DNA of 64,000 bases, from contig CALJDU010000020.1 in NCBI GenBank assembly GCA_938024995.1, forward strand, positions 86,848 through 150,847, given 5' to 3'. Source of the DNA: an uncultured bacterium (GTDB lineage Bacteria > Myxococcota_A > Polyangia > Polyangiales > Houyiibacteriaceae). This document shows, one piece after another, positions 35,701 through 43,731 of the stretch. Under the pieces are notes generated by a model. The model searched no databases, had not been told where the DNA came from, and saw only the letters and a program-made list of their open reading frames with translations. Numbering within the stretch: the stretch's first letter is position 1; every line of letters starts with the position of its first letter. Position numbers and translations under genes: made by a program.

Positions 35701-35898
35701 GCGCGCGAAGGTCGCGAAAACGCCATCGCCCGCGTGGACGATCACGACTTGGGAGAAGGCTCCCATGCTCTTGGCGATCCCAGAGAGGGCCTGCTCGGCT
35801 TCCCTCCCTTTCACCATGATGTGAAGCGCGCCTCGTGCCTCCGCCGCGCGTCGCAAGACGGCGACCGTCTCAGCCGACGGCGGGCGAAGCAAAGGCAT
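32704..35898 (-). CDS. sigma-54 activator with degenerate NTPase and TPR domains
   Basis: From ATG 35898 the protein has ~1,064 residues. Residues 1-~230 look like an AAA_16/STAND NTPase lacking a P-loop (ALHIMVKGREAEQALSG where GxxGxGKT is expected; strand ETTVIVIRDAILL). About 450 residues of TPR-like helices follow (ARALLTQAHRLATEHRAEKA). The C-terminal ~350 residues are an intact sigma-54 AAA+ module: GESGVGKE, GAFTGA, GTIFLDEVGE, then a Fis-type HTH (NITRAAALLGMKRPRLSQL). Myxobacteria often fuse kinase-AAA-TPR to such modules; the kinase is missing here. Its TGA overlaps the start of a lipoprotein gene. Confidence 0.9.
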   Translation of the reverse strand: MPLLRPPSAETVAVLRRAAEARGALHIMVKGREAEQALSGIAKSMGAFSQVVIVHAGDGVFATFARIAAALNQARPSRAPIDPRATKDARKLLVNAASEETTVIVIRDAILLDPETRLAIADVLTGPAPQHTLIFVTADAPGLSLPGTAHEIQCAPLTNAQLRALLQDEEVVQELRTRTAGSLRRLEQWLTHQNTNVETSVLDALSVVGPCSVDTLSLFLGLDLSAEALLATGEVLGTPDAIATRPRELSAATANSLHARAEQFFADDPVKRFHHALASSSATADMCLAAAEIHAANGARVRAADVLRRGAALGDLRVTEALADTLVNLGSYREALPHALATQHRPRGLARLVRVYTQLGRFADALSTIPLDSADPSLLAQRAELSFQMGNYAMAAAIAETLTSSDAQLDAFQTLAKVSLYLKPGSADAAYRAYETAARAFPDEGVATEHVALAVGGRGVAALRKGEPRRARALLTQAHRLATEHRAEKALALSCINLAVLAHREHDYSRARELYEEGLQHLKVTGHAISIAWCSLNLGELYESMGGTARAQTLALSALAGASDNPRPRGGALLLLGRIALAEGRLDDAELSLTNARDLLKAHDPVRAEAALVELCRVALAGGDANLALTLSQSETPSTRAHEVDHAIIAARATDDLAAALDAVALADTLPRDLRRQLKARLTRLQISDCGTTRAEAHACFARIRETVPASLKAEFDQTDLARALARPRARVSSKKPSSSFVVACEKSRRLLSTVERVGPSPCSVLVLGESGVGKELIAERIHLASGRTGEMVRVNCAALVESLLMSELFGHERGAFTGAIARKRGRFEAADRGTIFLDEVGEIAPRVQAALLRVLQERTFERVGGRNSIKVDVRIIAATNRDLPAMVEAGTFRRDLFYRLNAVTLLVPPLRERVEEIVPLAEAFLAADAKGRRLDEAARDALRRHGWPGNVRQLKNVMKSASIFAEGDTISVDDLGLTPAATESPAVQEAGSDREPPVDYIGTLMSGENSLREIKKILERDCIAHALAQTDGNITRAAALLGMKRPRLSQLVKEHGLKEREPT

Positions 35899-35990
35899 GC
35901 AAGCAGTGTAACGCGGAAGGGCCGCGAGTCGAACGGTCGCCCGTGTCGTTTGCGCCTCGCCGCGGGGACGCATGTGGTAGGACGCCGGCC

Positions 35991-37280
35991 ATGCGGCTCT
36001 CCCCGGACGTTCCGTTTTCGCCGCGCAGGGTGCCGTTCTTCTATGGGTGGGTGATCGTCGCGGCCAGCACGATCGGGGTGATCATGAGCGTGCCGGGTCA
36101 AACCGTCGGGGTGAGCGTCTTTACCGACGACCTGATCGAGGCGACGGGCCTCACCCGCCTCTCGCTCTCGACCGCATATTTGGTCGGCACCTTAATGAGC
36201 GCCTTCCTCTTGCCCCTGGGCGGCAAAGTCTTCGACCGTTTCGGAGCGCGGCTGACCGCGATGGGGGCGACCCTCTTGCTCGCCTCGACGCTCTTCTACT
36301 TGAGCGCGGTCGACCGGGTCGGCGCGGCGCTCGGCGGCGGTTCGATGATGTTCGTGGCGATCGTTGGCGGGTTCGTCTGCCTGCGTTTCAGCGGGCAGGG
36401 GATGCTCACGATGGTGAGCCGGGGGATGCTCGGGAAGTGGTTCAACACGCGGCGCGGATTGGCGACCGGGGTGTCGGGTCTCTTCGTTTCGTTTGGCTTT
36501 GCGTCAGCGCCACTGGTCTTCTCGGCGTGGATCACGCGCGCGGGCTTCCGGGGGGCTTGGCGAGAGATGGCGATCGCCGCCCTCGTGATCATGGGGACGG
36601 TGGCGTTTCTACTCTTTCGAGACAACCCGGAGCTGTGCGGGTTGGTCATGGATGGCCAAGAGAAGAAGCGAGACGCGGGAGCCGCGCAGGAGGCGATCGA
36701 GTTCACGCGATCTCGCGCCGTTCGGACACGCGCTTTCTGGGCGGGGACACTCGCGCTCGCGTTTCAAGGGCTCGTGATCACCGGCGTCACGTTTCACATT
36801 GTCGACATCGGCGCGCACGTCCAGATGGACAAGGCCGAGGTCGTGGCGATCTTCTTGCCCACCGCGGTGGTCTCGACCGTGGTGGGTCTCGTCGCGGGCG
36901 TCGTCATGGATCGCGTGCGCGTTCACTACGTGATCATCGTGATGATGATCGGGCAGGCGATGGCGCTCTACGCGATCGCGAACCTCGCGTCGCTCTACTG
37001 GCTCGCGGTCGTCGGGATGGGGATCAGCGGTGGCTGCTTCTCACCGATCTCGACGGTCGCTTTTCCGCGCTGGTTCGGACGCGAGCACCTCGGCGCGATC
37101 ATGGGGTTCATGATGATGTGGATCGTCGCAGGGAGCGCGCTCGGGCCGAGCCTCTTCGCCGCCTCAGAGCGCGCGTTTGGGAGCTACGAAGCGGCGCTCT
37201 ACTGCAGCTTGGTGTTTCCCGCGATCGTGATCGTGCTTTCGCAGGCGCTCCAGAACCCGCAGGACGCGGCCGCTTCCTAG
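35991..37280 (+). CDS. major facilitator superfamily transporter (OFA-like)
   Basis: Twelve membrane helices in ~429 residues. The first helix FFYGWVIVAASTIGVIMSVP and the loop GKVFDRFGARLTAMG (the MFS A-motif) match the oxalate/formate-antiporter-like or monocarboxylate group. A long cytoplasmic loop with charged residues separates the halves. Probable substrate: a small carboxylate, by family only. ATG 35991 is ~90 bases from the divergent activator gene. It converges on the START-like gene four bases away. Confidence 0.88.
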   Translation: MRLSPDVPFSPRRVPFFYGWVIVAASTIGVIMSVPGQTVGVSVFTDDLIEATGLTRLSLSTAYLVGTLMSAFLLPLGGKVFDRFGARLTAMGATLLLASTLFYLSAVDRVGAALGGGSMMFVAIVGGFVCLRFSGQGMLTMVSRGMLGKWFNTRRGLATGVSGLFVSFGFASAPLVFSAWITRAGFRGAWREMAIAALVIMGTVAFLLFRDNPELCGLVMDGQEKKRDAGAAQEAIEFTRSRAVRTRAFWAGTLALAFQGLVITGVTFHIVDIGAHVQMDKAEVVAIFLPTAVVSTVVGLVAGVVMDRVRVHYVIIVMMIGQAMALYAIANLASLYWLAVVGMGISGGCFSPISTVAFPRWFGREHLGAIMGFMMMWIVAGSALGPSLFAASERAFGSYEAALYCSLVFPAIVIVLSQALQNPQDAAAS

Positions 37281-37284
37281 CAGG

Positions 37285-37905
37285 CTAGCGCACGTAAAAG
37301 CGGCGCCCGCGACCTTCGACGTACCACTTCATCGTGAGCGGGATCTTCAGGATCCACTCATGAAGCGTTGGGCGGAGCGCGCTGATGGCGAGCCCGGAGC
37401 CGATGTCGATCTTCGCGCCGAATGAGATCAGCGAGCGATTGCCCGCGTGGGGGCGCACCTTGAAGAACCCCCAAGCGGCGCGAAGCGGACCGGGGTGCGC
37501 GGGATCAAGCTGGAAGGTGATCTGGTGATTCTCCTCGTCGTAGCGAAACCGGATGCGATAGGTCGCGCTGATCGGTCCGTAGCGATGGGAGAACTCAATC
37601 GTCGCGGTCGTCGGTGTCTGGGAGATGACCCGCGACGATTCGACCTGCGGGAGCATGTGACGGAGCCGTCGCTTGTCTTTGACCGCGCGCCAGGCTTGTT
37701 CCGGCGTGAGCCGAATGACCTGCCAGCTGGTGCCGCCGAAGAGGTGCAGGTTGCCGCGTCGCTCTTCTGTGGGTCGCGTGACCAAGTCACCGCGGTTGAG
37801 CATCGCGCGCTCGCTCGCGCTGAGGCGTTGGGCAGACGCGTCGCTCGTCGACAAGAGCGTGGTCGCGATCAGGCCAAAGCTGAGCATGAGCAAGGTCAAG
37901 CGCAT
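37285..37905 (-). CDS. exported START/SRPBCC-like protein
   Basis: ATG 37905 gives a signal peptide (LTLLMLSFGLIATTLLSTSD, cleavage near ASAQ); the open frame extends to 38025 without a better start. The mature domain has the order of a START/polyketide-cyclase fold: WQVIRLTPEQAWRAVKDKRR, LPQVESSRVISQTPTTATIE, YRIRFRYDEENHQITFQLD and a long C-terminal helix. Such domains hold hydrophobic ligands. The ligand and location (periplasm or surface) are inferred. It lies upstream of no clear partner; the DUF962 gene behind it is on the same strand and could be cotranscribed. Confidence 0.7.
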   Translation of the reverse strand: MRLTLLMLSFGLIATTLLSTSDASAQRLSASERAMLNRGDLVTRPTEERRGNLHLFGGTSWQVIRLTPEQAWRAVKDKRRLRHMLPQVESSRVISQTPTTATIEFSHRYGPISATYRIRFRYDEENHQITFQLDPAHPGPLRAAWGFFKVRPHAGNRSLISFGAKIDIGSGLAISALRPTLHEWILKIPLTMKWYVEGRGRRFYVR

Positions 37906-38025
37906 CGGTCGCTGACCATAGCGCTCTCGAGCCAAAGCGGACGCACGAAAAAGCGGCACGCCGGGTTGGACGTACCGCACATCAAAGTATTCGCTCAGCG
38001 CCGGAGCAGACGCACTCAGGCGCAC

Positions 38026-38466
38026 TCAGAGTCGACTGAGGATCGGCGCGTCCTTGGACGGGTTCGGGCTGCCGAAGAGTCGCGTGACCTCGTCCGCCAT
38101 CTTCCCGCGGAGCGCGAGCCCGAGCATCTTGAAGTCACCACGAAGGGACCAGAGCGGGTTACCGAAGGTCGCCGGACGGTTCTTCTCAATGCCGAAGTGG
38201 CCGATCCAAGCGAAGCCGTAGCCGAGGATGGGCGCGGCGAGGAACGCCAACGGGTTCAGCGTGACGACCGAGTAGGTCGCGGCGCCAATGGCGAGCGCGG
38301 TGCCAACGTAGTGAATCGCGCGACACCGCGGGTCACGGTGCGCTCCCACGTAGTGCGGCCAAAACTCTTCGAACGACGTCGGCGTGTCGAGCTCTTCCAC
38401 CGCACGGGGCGTGAAGGACATGTCGAGCGTCTGAAAAACGCTGGCTTCGGCGTGGGCGGTGGTCAT
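38026..38466 (-). CDS. DUF962/Mpo1-like membrane protein
   Basis: ATG 38466 starts a 146-residue protein with the family order FEEFWPHYVGAHRDPRCRAIHYVGT, two or three membrane helices, and YGFAWIGHFGIEKNRPATF. In yeast the relative Mpo1 is an Fe(II) dioxygenase that shortens 2-hydroxy fatty acids; the conserved histidines in HYVGAH, HYVGT and GHFGIE are present here. The bacterial role is not established. Its start is divergent from the membrane protein gene at 38593. Confidence 0.85.
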   Translation of the reverse strand: MTTAHAEASVFQTLDMSFTPRAVEELDTPTSFEEFWPHYVGAHRDPRCRAIHYVGTALAIGAATYSVVTLNPLAFLAAPILGYGFAWIGHFGIEKNRPATFGNPLWSLRGDFKMLGLALRGKMADEVTRLFGSPNPSKDAPILSRL

Positions 38467-38592
38467 CCCGGATGTTGTGACAGGACCCGAATATGACGTC
38501 AAGTTCAACTTTCGTGGTCTTGTGGGTGATCTCTCAGGAAAGTGGCCCTGCGCCGCGGAGCAACGCGATGGCCAACGACATACACTGCCGAG

Positions 38593-39366
38593 GTGATTCT
38601 GCTTCCGCTGATGCCCGTTCTCCTGGGCATATCGATGATGGTGAGCGCGCGGCGGTTCGCGCGGTTTCGCGGTCGTTTTGCGCGCACGCAGCACGCGATC
38701 GATCCCTACGCCTACGCGCTCATTGTCGTCACGGCGATCGCCTCGCTCTTTTTGCTTCGGGTCGGATGGGGCGTCTTGGGTGTCGTCGCGAGCGCGCTCG
38801 TGTTGGGAGAGTGTTTCGCCTCTGGTCGTCTTCGGAGCATCGCGCCGAGGATCCGTCGCGAGGTCGCTGACGGTGGATGGTTCTTAACGGAACCGACGGT
38901 CGTGGACGGTCATGCCTTCGCTGCCGGGACGCGATTGGTCTTGGCGCGCGGAGCGATCGTCGGTGGCACGTTGACGGAGCCGATGGAGATTCAAGGGGTC
39001 CGCGTCGTCGGCGCGTTCGAGGCGAACGAGGCCGGGGCGCTCTCGCGTTATCGCCCCACCGAAGACGTGCCGCTCTTTGGTTTCAAGGGACAGTCGATCG
39101 TCGCCGCAGCCGACACAGAAGTGCGCTCCAATCCCCTTCGCTGCGTCGTCGCGCGTCCCCTCTCCTTCACACGCGTCGAGGTCCCGGTCCGCGCGCGAGT
39201 GGAGCTCCGCGATGGCAGCTTGTTCGTGACGAGCGACGACGTGATCAGCGTTGACGGAGAGGAGCTGCCCTTGGACGCCGAGGTCTCGCTCTCGCGACAA
39301 TGGTTCTCATCCGAGGTTCAGGTCGACGTTCCGCGACGCGGTTATCGCGAGTCGCAGAAGAAGTAG
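38593..39366 (+). CDS. membrane protein of unknown function
   Basis: Membrane segments near the N-terminus (ILLPLMPVLLGISMM, then YALIVVTAIASLFLL and GVLGVVASALVLG) precede a ~170-residue soluble part with repeated short beta strands (TRLVLARGAIVGGTLTEPME, RARVELRDGSLFVTSDD). No family recognised. The start is uncertain: GTG 38593 places the first helix at the N-terminus, while GTG 38542 preceded by AGGA adds 17 residues with less typical codons. It is divergent from the DUF962 gene. Confidence 0.6.
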   Translation: MILLPLMPVLLGISMMVSARRFARFRGRFARTQHAIDPYAYALIVVTAIASLFLLRVGWGVLGVVASALVLGECFASGRLRSIAPRIRREVADGGWFLTEPTVVDGHAFAAGTRLVLARGAIVGGTLTEPMEIQGVRVVGAFEANEAGALSRYRPTEDVPLFGFKGQSIVAAADTEVRSNPLRCVVARPLSFTRVEVPVRARVELRDGSLFVTSDDVISVDGEELPLDAEVSLSRQWFSSEVQVDVPRRGYRESQKK

Positions 39367-39376
39367 CCAACCGAAG

Positions 39377-39492
39377 TGGTCCTCGTCGCGGGAGTCGAAC
39401 CCGCTCTTTCCCAACGCGATGCCAGGGATGAGCGCCTTTGCGGCGGTCGGTCGAGGCGGGACGTGAGGCGCTCACCGGTGAGCTTCACGAGG
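39377..39492 (-). other. tRNA-like 3' half (T-arm, acceptor, CCA), possibly degenerate tRNA
   Basis: Read on the minus strand, the segment ends GCGGG-TTCGACT-CCCGC-GACGAGG-A-CCA: a perfect 5-bp T-stem with a canonical loop, an acceptor strand, discriminator and encoded CCA. CCTCGTG at the 5' end (39486-39492) pairs with six of seven acceptor bases, and GCTCACCGGTGAGC next to it could be a D-arm. The total of 116 bases is too long, and no clean anticodon arm is found. I regard it as a tRNA remnant or an unusual tRNA-like RNA. Confidence 0.35.
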
Positions 39493-39585
39493 AGAGGCGC
39501 GCACAGTGATCACGACGCCCGGCGCTGTCAACGCGGTCATCTTGATTGTCTTGACCTCGCGTCGAGATGAGCCTCTGCTCATGAC

Positions 39586-40053
39586 GTGACCGACGCGCGT
39601 TTCGAGTTTTTTCGGAAGTGGCTCGTCGTCGCGAACGTCATCGCGGTCTGCGTGGGGCTGCTGGTCGCGTTCGCGAGCGAGAGCATCGTCTTCGACGTCT
39701 ACAACCACTACACCCGTGAGGTGTACTTCGCGGGTGTGGAGGCGAGCGCCGACACCGCGCGCATGATGCGTTGGCTCTTCGGCGTGATCGGCGGAACGAT
39801 CGTGGGCTTCCACGTCATTATGATCTTCCTCGCGGTTTCCCCTTTTCGTCGTCGGGAGCGCTGGGCGCATCGAGCGATGGTCGCAGGGATGCTCGCGTGG
39901 TTCGTGATCGACTCGGCGCTCTCGCTTCGCGAAGGCGCGCTGCACAACGTGTTGCTGATCAACATCCCGGCGCTCGTCATGATCGGGATCCCGCTCGTCG
40001 CGACCTGGCGCGAATTCAAGACCGCGAACGAGCGACTCGAGACGCCCGTCTAG
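39586..40053 (+). CDS. four-helix membrane protein of unknown function
   Basis: GTG 39586 starts a 155-residue protein with four membrane segments: VVANVIAVCVGLLVAFAS, RWLFGVIGGTIVGFHVIMIF, RAMVAGMLAWFVIDSAL, and LLINIPALVMIGIPLVAT. The pattern fits small integral membrane proteins of no assigned role. It begins ~95 bases after the tRNA-like segment and converges on the acyl-CoA dehydrogenase gene. Genes of this type are common near metabolic loci in deltaproteobacteria, but no specific function can be supported. Confidence 0.65.
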   Translation: MTDARFEFFRKWLVVANVIAVCVGLLVAFASESIVFDVYNHYTREVYFAGVEASADTARMMRWLFGVIGGTIVGFHVIMIFLAVSPFRRRERWAHRAMVAGMLAWFVIDSALSLREGALHNVLLINIPALVMIGIPLVATWREFKTANERLETPV

Positions 40054-40085
40054 CCCGACACCCAGCGACTCTTTCAGCAGCCGGC

Positions 40086-41264
40086 TTAGAGACGATCGAG
40101 CCGCGAGAGGTCGCGGGTCATGTTCTTTTGATGCGCTTCGATCGTGCCGCCGCCGATCTCGAGCAGCTTCGCGTCGCGCCATAGCCGCTCGACGCGATAC
40201 TCGCCGACATAGCCGTATCCGCCGAGCACTTGAATCGCGCGGTCGGCGACCTGCTTGCCCATGGTGGAGCAGAAGAGCTTGACGCCGTCGGAGTCGAGGC
40301 GCTGCCCGGGCTTGTTGATGTCCATCGCGCCGGCCATCCAATATGTATATGTCCGGCCCGCCATGAACTCCGCGTAGCTCTCCGCGATGTGACGCTGGAT
40401 CTGGCCGTAGCGATTGAGCGGCTGCCCGAAGCTCTTTCGATCGCGACCATAGGCGTTCATGATCTCGATCGAGCGCCGCGCGATCCCGAGGCTCATCGCG
40501 GCCAGCGTGAGGCGCTCGACCTCAAGGTTCTTCATCATGTGAAGGGCCGCGCTTCCCTCGGGCCCGACGCGGTTCTCCTCAGGGACCTCGCAGTCCTCGA
40601 ACACCAGTTCCGCCGTCGTCGACGCGCGCATGCCGAGCTTGCCGTGGATCTTTTGGCCCAAGGAGAACCCCTTGAACCCTTTCTCGACGATGAACATCGT
40701 GAGCTCTTTGCGGGCGGCGCCCTCCATCCGTGCGTACACCAAGAAGGTGTCGCCGAGCTCCGTGTCGGAGACCGCGCCGTTCGTGATCCACATCTTCGCG
40801 CCGTTCAGGACGTAGCGGTCGCCGACCTTCTTCGCGGTCGTCCGCATCCCGAGAACATCCGTACCTGCGTCCGGTTCGCTCATGCACATTCCGCAGATCG
40901 CGCTTCCGTCGCACGCCGCCGGGAGGTAGCGCTGGCGCTGCTCATCGCTCCCGTTCTGGTTGAGGTTGTTCGCGAAGAGCATGGAGTGCGCGAGGTAGGC
41001 GAGGGTGAACCCTGGATCGACCGCGGCGAGCTCCTCATGCGCGATGACGGCGGCCGCGGCGTCCATCCCGGAACCACCAAAGCGATCGTCGACCGTGATC
41101 CCGAGGAGCCCAAGCTCACCCAGCTGACGGAAGAGCGGCACGTTGAAGCGTTCGGTCCGGTCGTACTCCTCGGCTTGGGGCTCAACGCTCCGCGTGGCGA
41201 AGTCGCGAACCATCTTTCGCAGCTCGAAGTGGTCGTCGGTGGGGTTGAAGAGATCTCCGGCCAT
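40086..41264 (-). CDS. acyl-CoA dehydrogenase, isovaleryl-CoA-dehydrogenase-like
   Basis: An FAD-dependent flavoenzyme that would desaturate a short or branched acyl-CoA. Family motifs are present: CMSEPDAGTDVLGMRT, MWITNG and QVLGGYGYVGEYRVERLWRDAK. The catalytic glutamate is in the helix MKNLEVERLTLAA, the position used by isovaleryl-CoA dehydrogenase, while the alternative YEGT site reads GGGT and has no Glu. This favours leucine breakdown or a similar branched substrate. ATG 41264 gives the usual 392-residue length; ATG 41357 would add a 31-residue polar leader. No other leucine-pathway gene is adjacent. Confidence 0.92.
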   Translation of the reverse strand: MAGDLFNPTDDHFELRKMVRDFATRSVEPQAEEYDRTERFNVPLFRQLGELGLLGITVDDRFGGSGMDAAAAVIAHEELAAVDPGFTLAYLAHSMLFANNLNQNGSDEQRQRYLPAACDGSAICGMCMSEPDAGTDVLGMRTTAKKVGDRYVLNGAKMWITNGAVSDTELGDTFLVYARMEGAARKELTMFIVEKGFKGFSLGQKIHGKLGMRASTTAELVFEDCEVPEENRVGPEGSAALHMMKNLEVERLTLAAMSLGIARRSIEIMNAYGRDRKSFGQPLNRYGQIQRHIAESYAEFMAGRTYTYWMAGAMDINKPGQRLDSDGVKLFCSTMGKQVADRAIQVLGGYGYVGEYRVERLWRDAKLLEIGGGTIEAHQKNMTRDLSRLDRL

Positions 41265-41407
41265 ACCCTGCGGTAGCACGGGAGATTCGCGGGAAATGTG
41301 CCTTCTCGCACCGTGTGGAGCGTCATCACGGCTGGGGGTGAGATCCGGTTTTGTCATCCCAGCGGTTGATCATGACGTAGCCGAGGTTACTGTGTAGATG
41401 TAAGATT

Positions 41408-42709
41408 ATGTCTGCACGGAAGTTATTAGTAATTCTTGCTGTCGCCCTGATGGGTTGCGAACCGGCCCCGGACGTTCCGCCGCCTCCCCCTATAGATGCC
41501 AGAGATTCAGGCCGTGATGCCGCGGACGCGGGAACGGACGCCGCGGACGCCGCGGACGCCGCCGATGCTGAGGTTGACGCGACCGACGCCGGAGACGCTC
41601 AAGAGGTCGCGTGTGCGATTGAGACGATGGAGCTCTCGTCCGACCCGATCACCCGGTCCCGAGGGGTTCGCGTCGCCGCGACACCTCGCGGATTCATGTT
41701 CGGTTGGAGCGAGACGCGGAGCGCGCGGGAGCAAGTTCGCGTCGCGGATCTGGCCGAGGGCGCGAGCGAACCGATGTGGCAGCAGCTCACCGACGACGAC
41801 AACTCCGCGCGCGAGGTGCAGGTGAGCGACGGTTTCGCGATTTGGATTGATGACCTCGCCACAGGTGAGCACTTCGTGATTCGCGGAGGCAACACGACCT
41901 CGACCGACCCGGGCCTCACGACGCTCTCCGCCGTGGCGGGACGTCACCACTCCCCTCGTCTCTTCCGCACAGAGACAGGCTGGCTCGCGTTCTGGATGCG
42001 CGAAGAGGCTTCTGGTTTCTCGCTCCAGTATCGCGCGTTCGATCGAGAGACCGCCGCCAACCGCGCCGACGTTGAGACGCTCCCGATGACGTTCGCGACG
42101 ACCGAATACGCGGTGAGCTTCAGCGACGGTCAGGTGTTCCTCTCGTGGGTGGACGGCGGCGATGTGCGCTTGGTCGGTTTCGCTCCTGGGGAAGCTCCCG
42201 GCGCGCCGATCACGGTCGGCGAGAACGGAACGGGAGAGGTCGCGCTCGCGTTCGACCAAGGCGCGGGCGCGGTGGTGTTCGCGACCCGAGTCGCTGGAGT
42301 TCGAGAAGAGCTTCGCCTTCGTCTCCTTGACGAAGACGGCGCGCCCGTGCGCGGAGAGCAGGTCGTCTCGCGCGCGCCCAGCACCGGTCGTCGACCCGCC
42401 TTGGTCGCGTATGCCCGTGGATATGCGGTGGCGTACCGCGCGCGGGAAGACGGAGCAGAGACGGTGCGGCTCGCTTTCCTGCACGGTACCGACGGAACGG
42501 TCGTCGCGAGCTATGAGCTCGCCGAGAGCGAGATGACGGGCGGCGACATCGGCATCGCGGTCCTCTCCGACGGAAGCCTCGGCCTCGGCTGGGCCTCGAC
42601 GGTTCCCTCGGACCTTGGACCGAAGACGGTCGTGTTCGCGACCCGGGCGGGCTGCGACGAGGCCTGGCTTCGGTGCGGAGCGATGTACACCGAATCGGAG
42701 ACGCCATGA
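41408..42709 (+). CDS. lipoprotein, first of three coupled surface-protein genes
   Basis: Signal MSARKLLVILAVALMGC with lipobox LMGC, then a Pro run and a linker of AADAGTDAADAADAAD type. The ~360-residue mature domain repeats short W/F-rich blades (GFMFGWSETRSAREQ, GWLAFWMREEASGF, GQVFLSWVDGGDVRLVG), as in a beta-propeller. No enzyme motif is seen. ATG 41408 is preceded by an A/T-rich stretch unusual for this DNA, which may hold the promoter. Its stop overlaps the next start (ATGA at 42706). Confidence 0.8.
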   Translation: MSARKLLVILAVALMGCEPAPDVPPPPPIDARDSGRDAADAGTDAADAADAADAEVDATDAGDAQEVACAIETMELSSDPITRSRGVRVAATPRGFMFGWSETRSAREQVRVADLAEGASEPMWQQLTDDDNSAREVQVSDGFAIWIDDLATGEHFVIRGGNTTSTDPGLTTLSAVAGRHHSPRLFRTETGWLAFWMREEASGFSLQYRAFDRETAANRADVETLPMTFATTEYAVSFSDGQVFLSWVDGGDVRLVGFAPGEAPGAPITVGENGTGEVALAFDQGAGAVVFATRVAGVREELRLRLLDEDGAPVRGEQVVSRAPSTGRRPALVAYARGYAVAYRAREDGAETVRLAFLHGTDGTVVASYELAESEMTGGDIGIAVLSDGSLGLGWASTVPSDLGPKTVVFATRAGCDEAWLRCGAMYTESETP

Positions 42710-43731
42710 GAGAGCGAGCCAGTACGCGAGTCATCACCTTGGGTCTCTTCGCCGCGCTGGCTTTCGGCGCGGGCTGCAATGACGACCCGGTGCCCCCTCC
42801 GCCTCCGACAGACGTAGGCGTCGACACCGCGACATCCGCGGACGCCAACGATGGCGGAACCGATGCCGGAGCAGACGCGAGCGATGCCGGCACGGGCGAC
42901 GCGGGAGCCGATGCTGGAGCCGATGCGGGCACCGACGCTGGATCTGACGTGGGAGCGCCCGACGTCGACCTTCCCGACATGGGCTCCGGTGAGCCGGTCA
43001 TCGTGTGCGGCGAGGAAGACCCTGACGATCCGGTTCCGCCGCCGACCTGCGGAGACGGCTGCGCGCCAGGCTTTGTCTGCGTGGACGCGTTCTGCGGCGG
43101 CGAGGAGTGCCTCCCTGGTCGTCCGTGCGGAGACGACGATGACTGCGGGAGCGGCGCGTGCATCGGCGAACCCGACAGCCCCGGCATCTGTGAAGCGGGT
43201 GACGGCTCGTGCGCTGCAGACGACGACTGTGTGTATGGGTTCGCGTGCGAGTCCGGTGAGTGTGTCGACCGACGGATCCCTTGCGGGTTCCACGAGACGA
43301 ACTGCCCGCGCGGCTACACCTGCTCGTTCGCGGTCTTTGAGGGGCTCCCGATCTGTGTCCCGGCGAGCGTTCGTTGCGACACAGGTGCGCAGTGCGAACT
43401 CGGCGCCAGCTGCGTTGACGTGGACGGCGATGGAATGACCGAGTGTCTCCTCGCCGGCCGCTGCGAGACCAATGAAGATTGCGAAACCGGAACGTCGTGT
43501 GGGGTCGACCCCGCGACGTCCCAAGCGTCATGTGAGCCCGACGGCGCGTGCCGGATGGGCGAGTGCGCGGACGGCTACATGTGCGCCGACACCGGTAGCG
43601 GGGTTCCCCGATGTGTCGCGATGGGTGGTTCTTGCGCGACGAACACCGACTGCCCGGTCGGTTCCATCTGTGGCGCGATCGCCGCGGCGGATCCCCTGCG
43701 ATGCCTGACCTACGACGAGGACGCGGAGTGA
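42706..43731 (+). CDS. cysteine-rich lipoprotein, second of three coupled genes
   Basis: ATG 42706 (GGAG a few bases upstream) starts a lipoprotein signal ending GAGC, then a ~50-residue linker of DAGADA repeats. The mature part holds about ten short disulfide modules of the form CxxDxDCxxGxxC (DDDDCGSGACIGE, NEDCETGTSCG, NTDCPVGSICG), like the Dickkopf-type or EGF-like Cys-rich repeats of deltaproteobacterial surface proteins. These usually mediate binding. It overlaps the upstream gene by four bases and the downstream gene by one, so the three proteins are probably made together. Confidence 0.85.
   Translation: MRERASTRVITLGLFAALAFGAGCNDDPVPPPPPTDVGVDTATSADANDGGTDAGADASDAGTGDAGADAGADAGTDAGSDVGAPDVDLPDMGSGEPVIVCGEEDPDDPVPPPTCGDGCAPGFVCVDAFCGGEECLPGRPCGDDDDCGSGACIGEPDSPGICEAGDGSCAADDDCVYGFACESGECVDRRIPCGFHETNCPRGYTCSFAVFEGLPICVPASVRCDTGAQCELGASCVDVDGDGMTECLLAGRCETNEDCETGTSCGVDPATSQASCEPDGACRMGECADGYMCADTGSGVPRCVAMGGSCATNTDCPVGSICGAIAAADPLRCLTYDEDAE

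Noticed and set aside
39377..39492. A functional selC (tRNA-Sec)
   Set aside because: The D-arm and T-arm resemble it, but the length is 116, the first base is C, no UCA loop in proper context is found, and no selA/selB is present.
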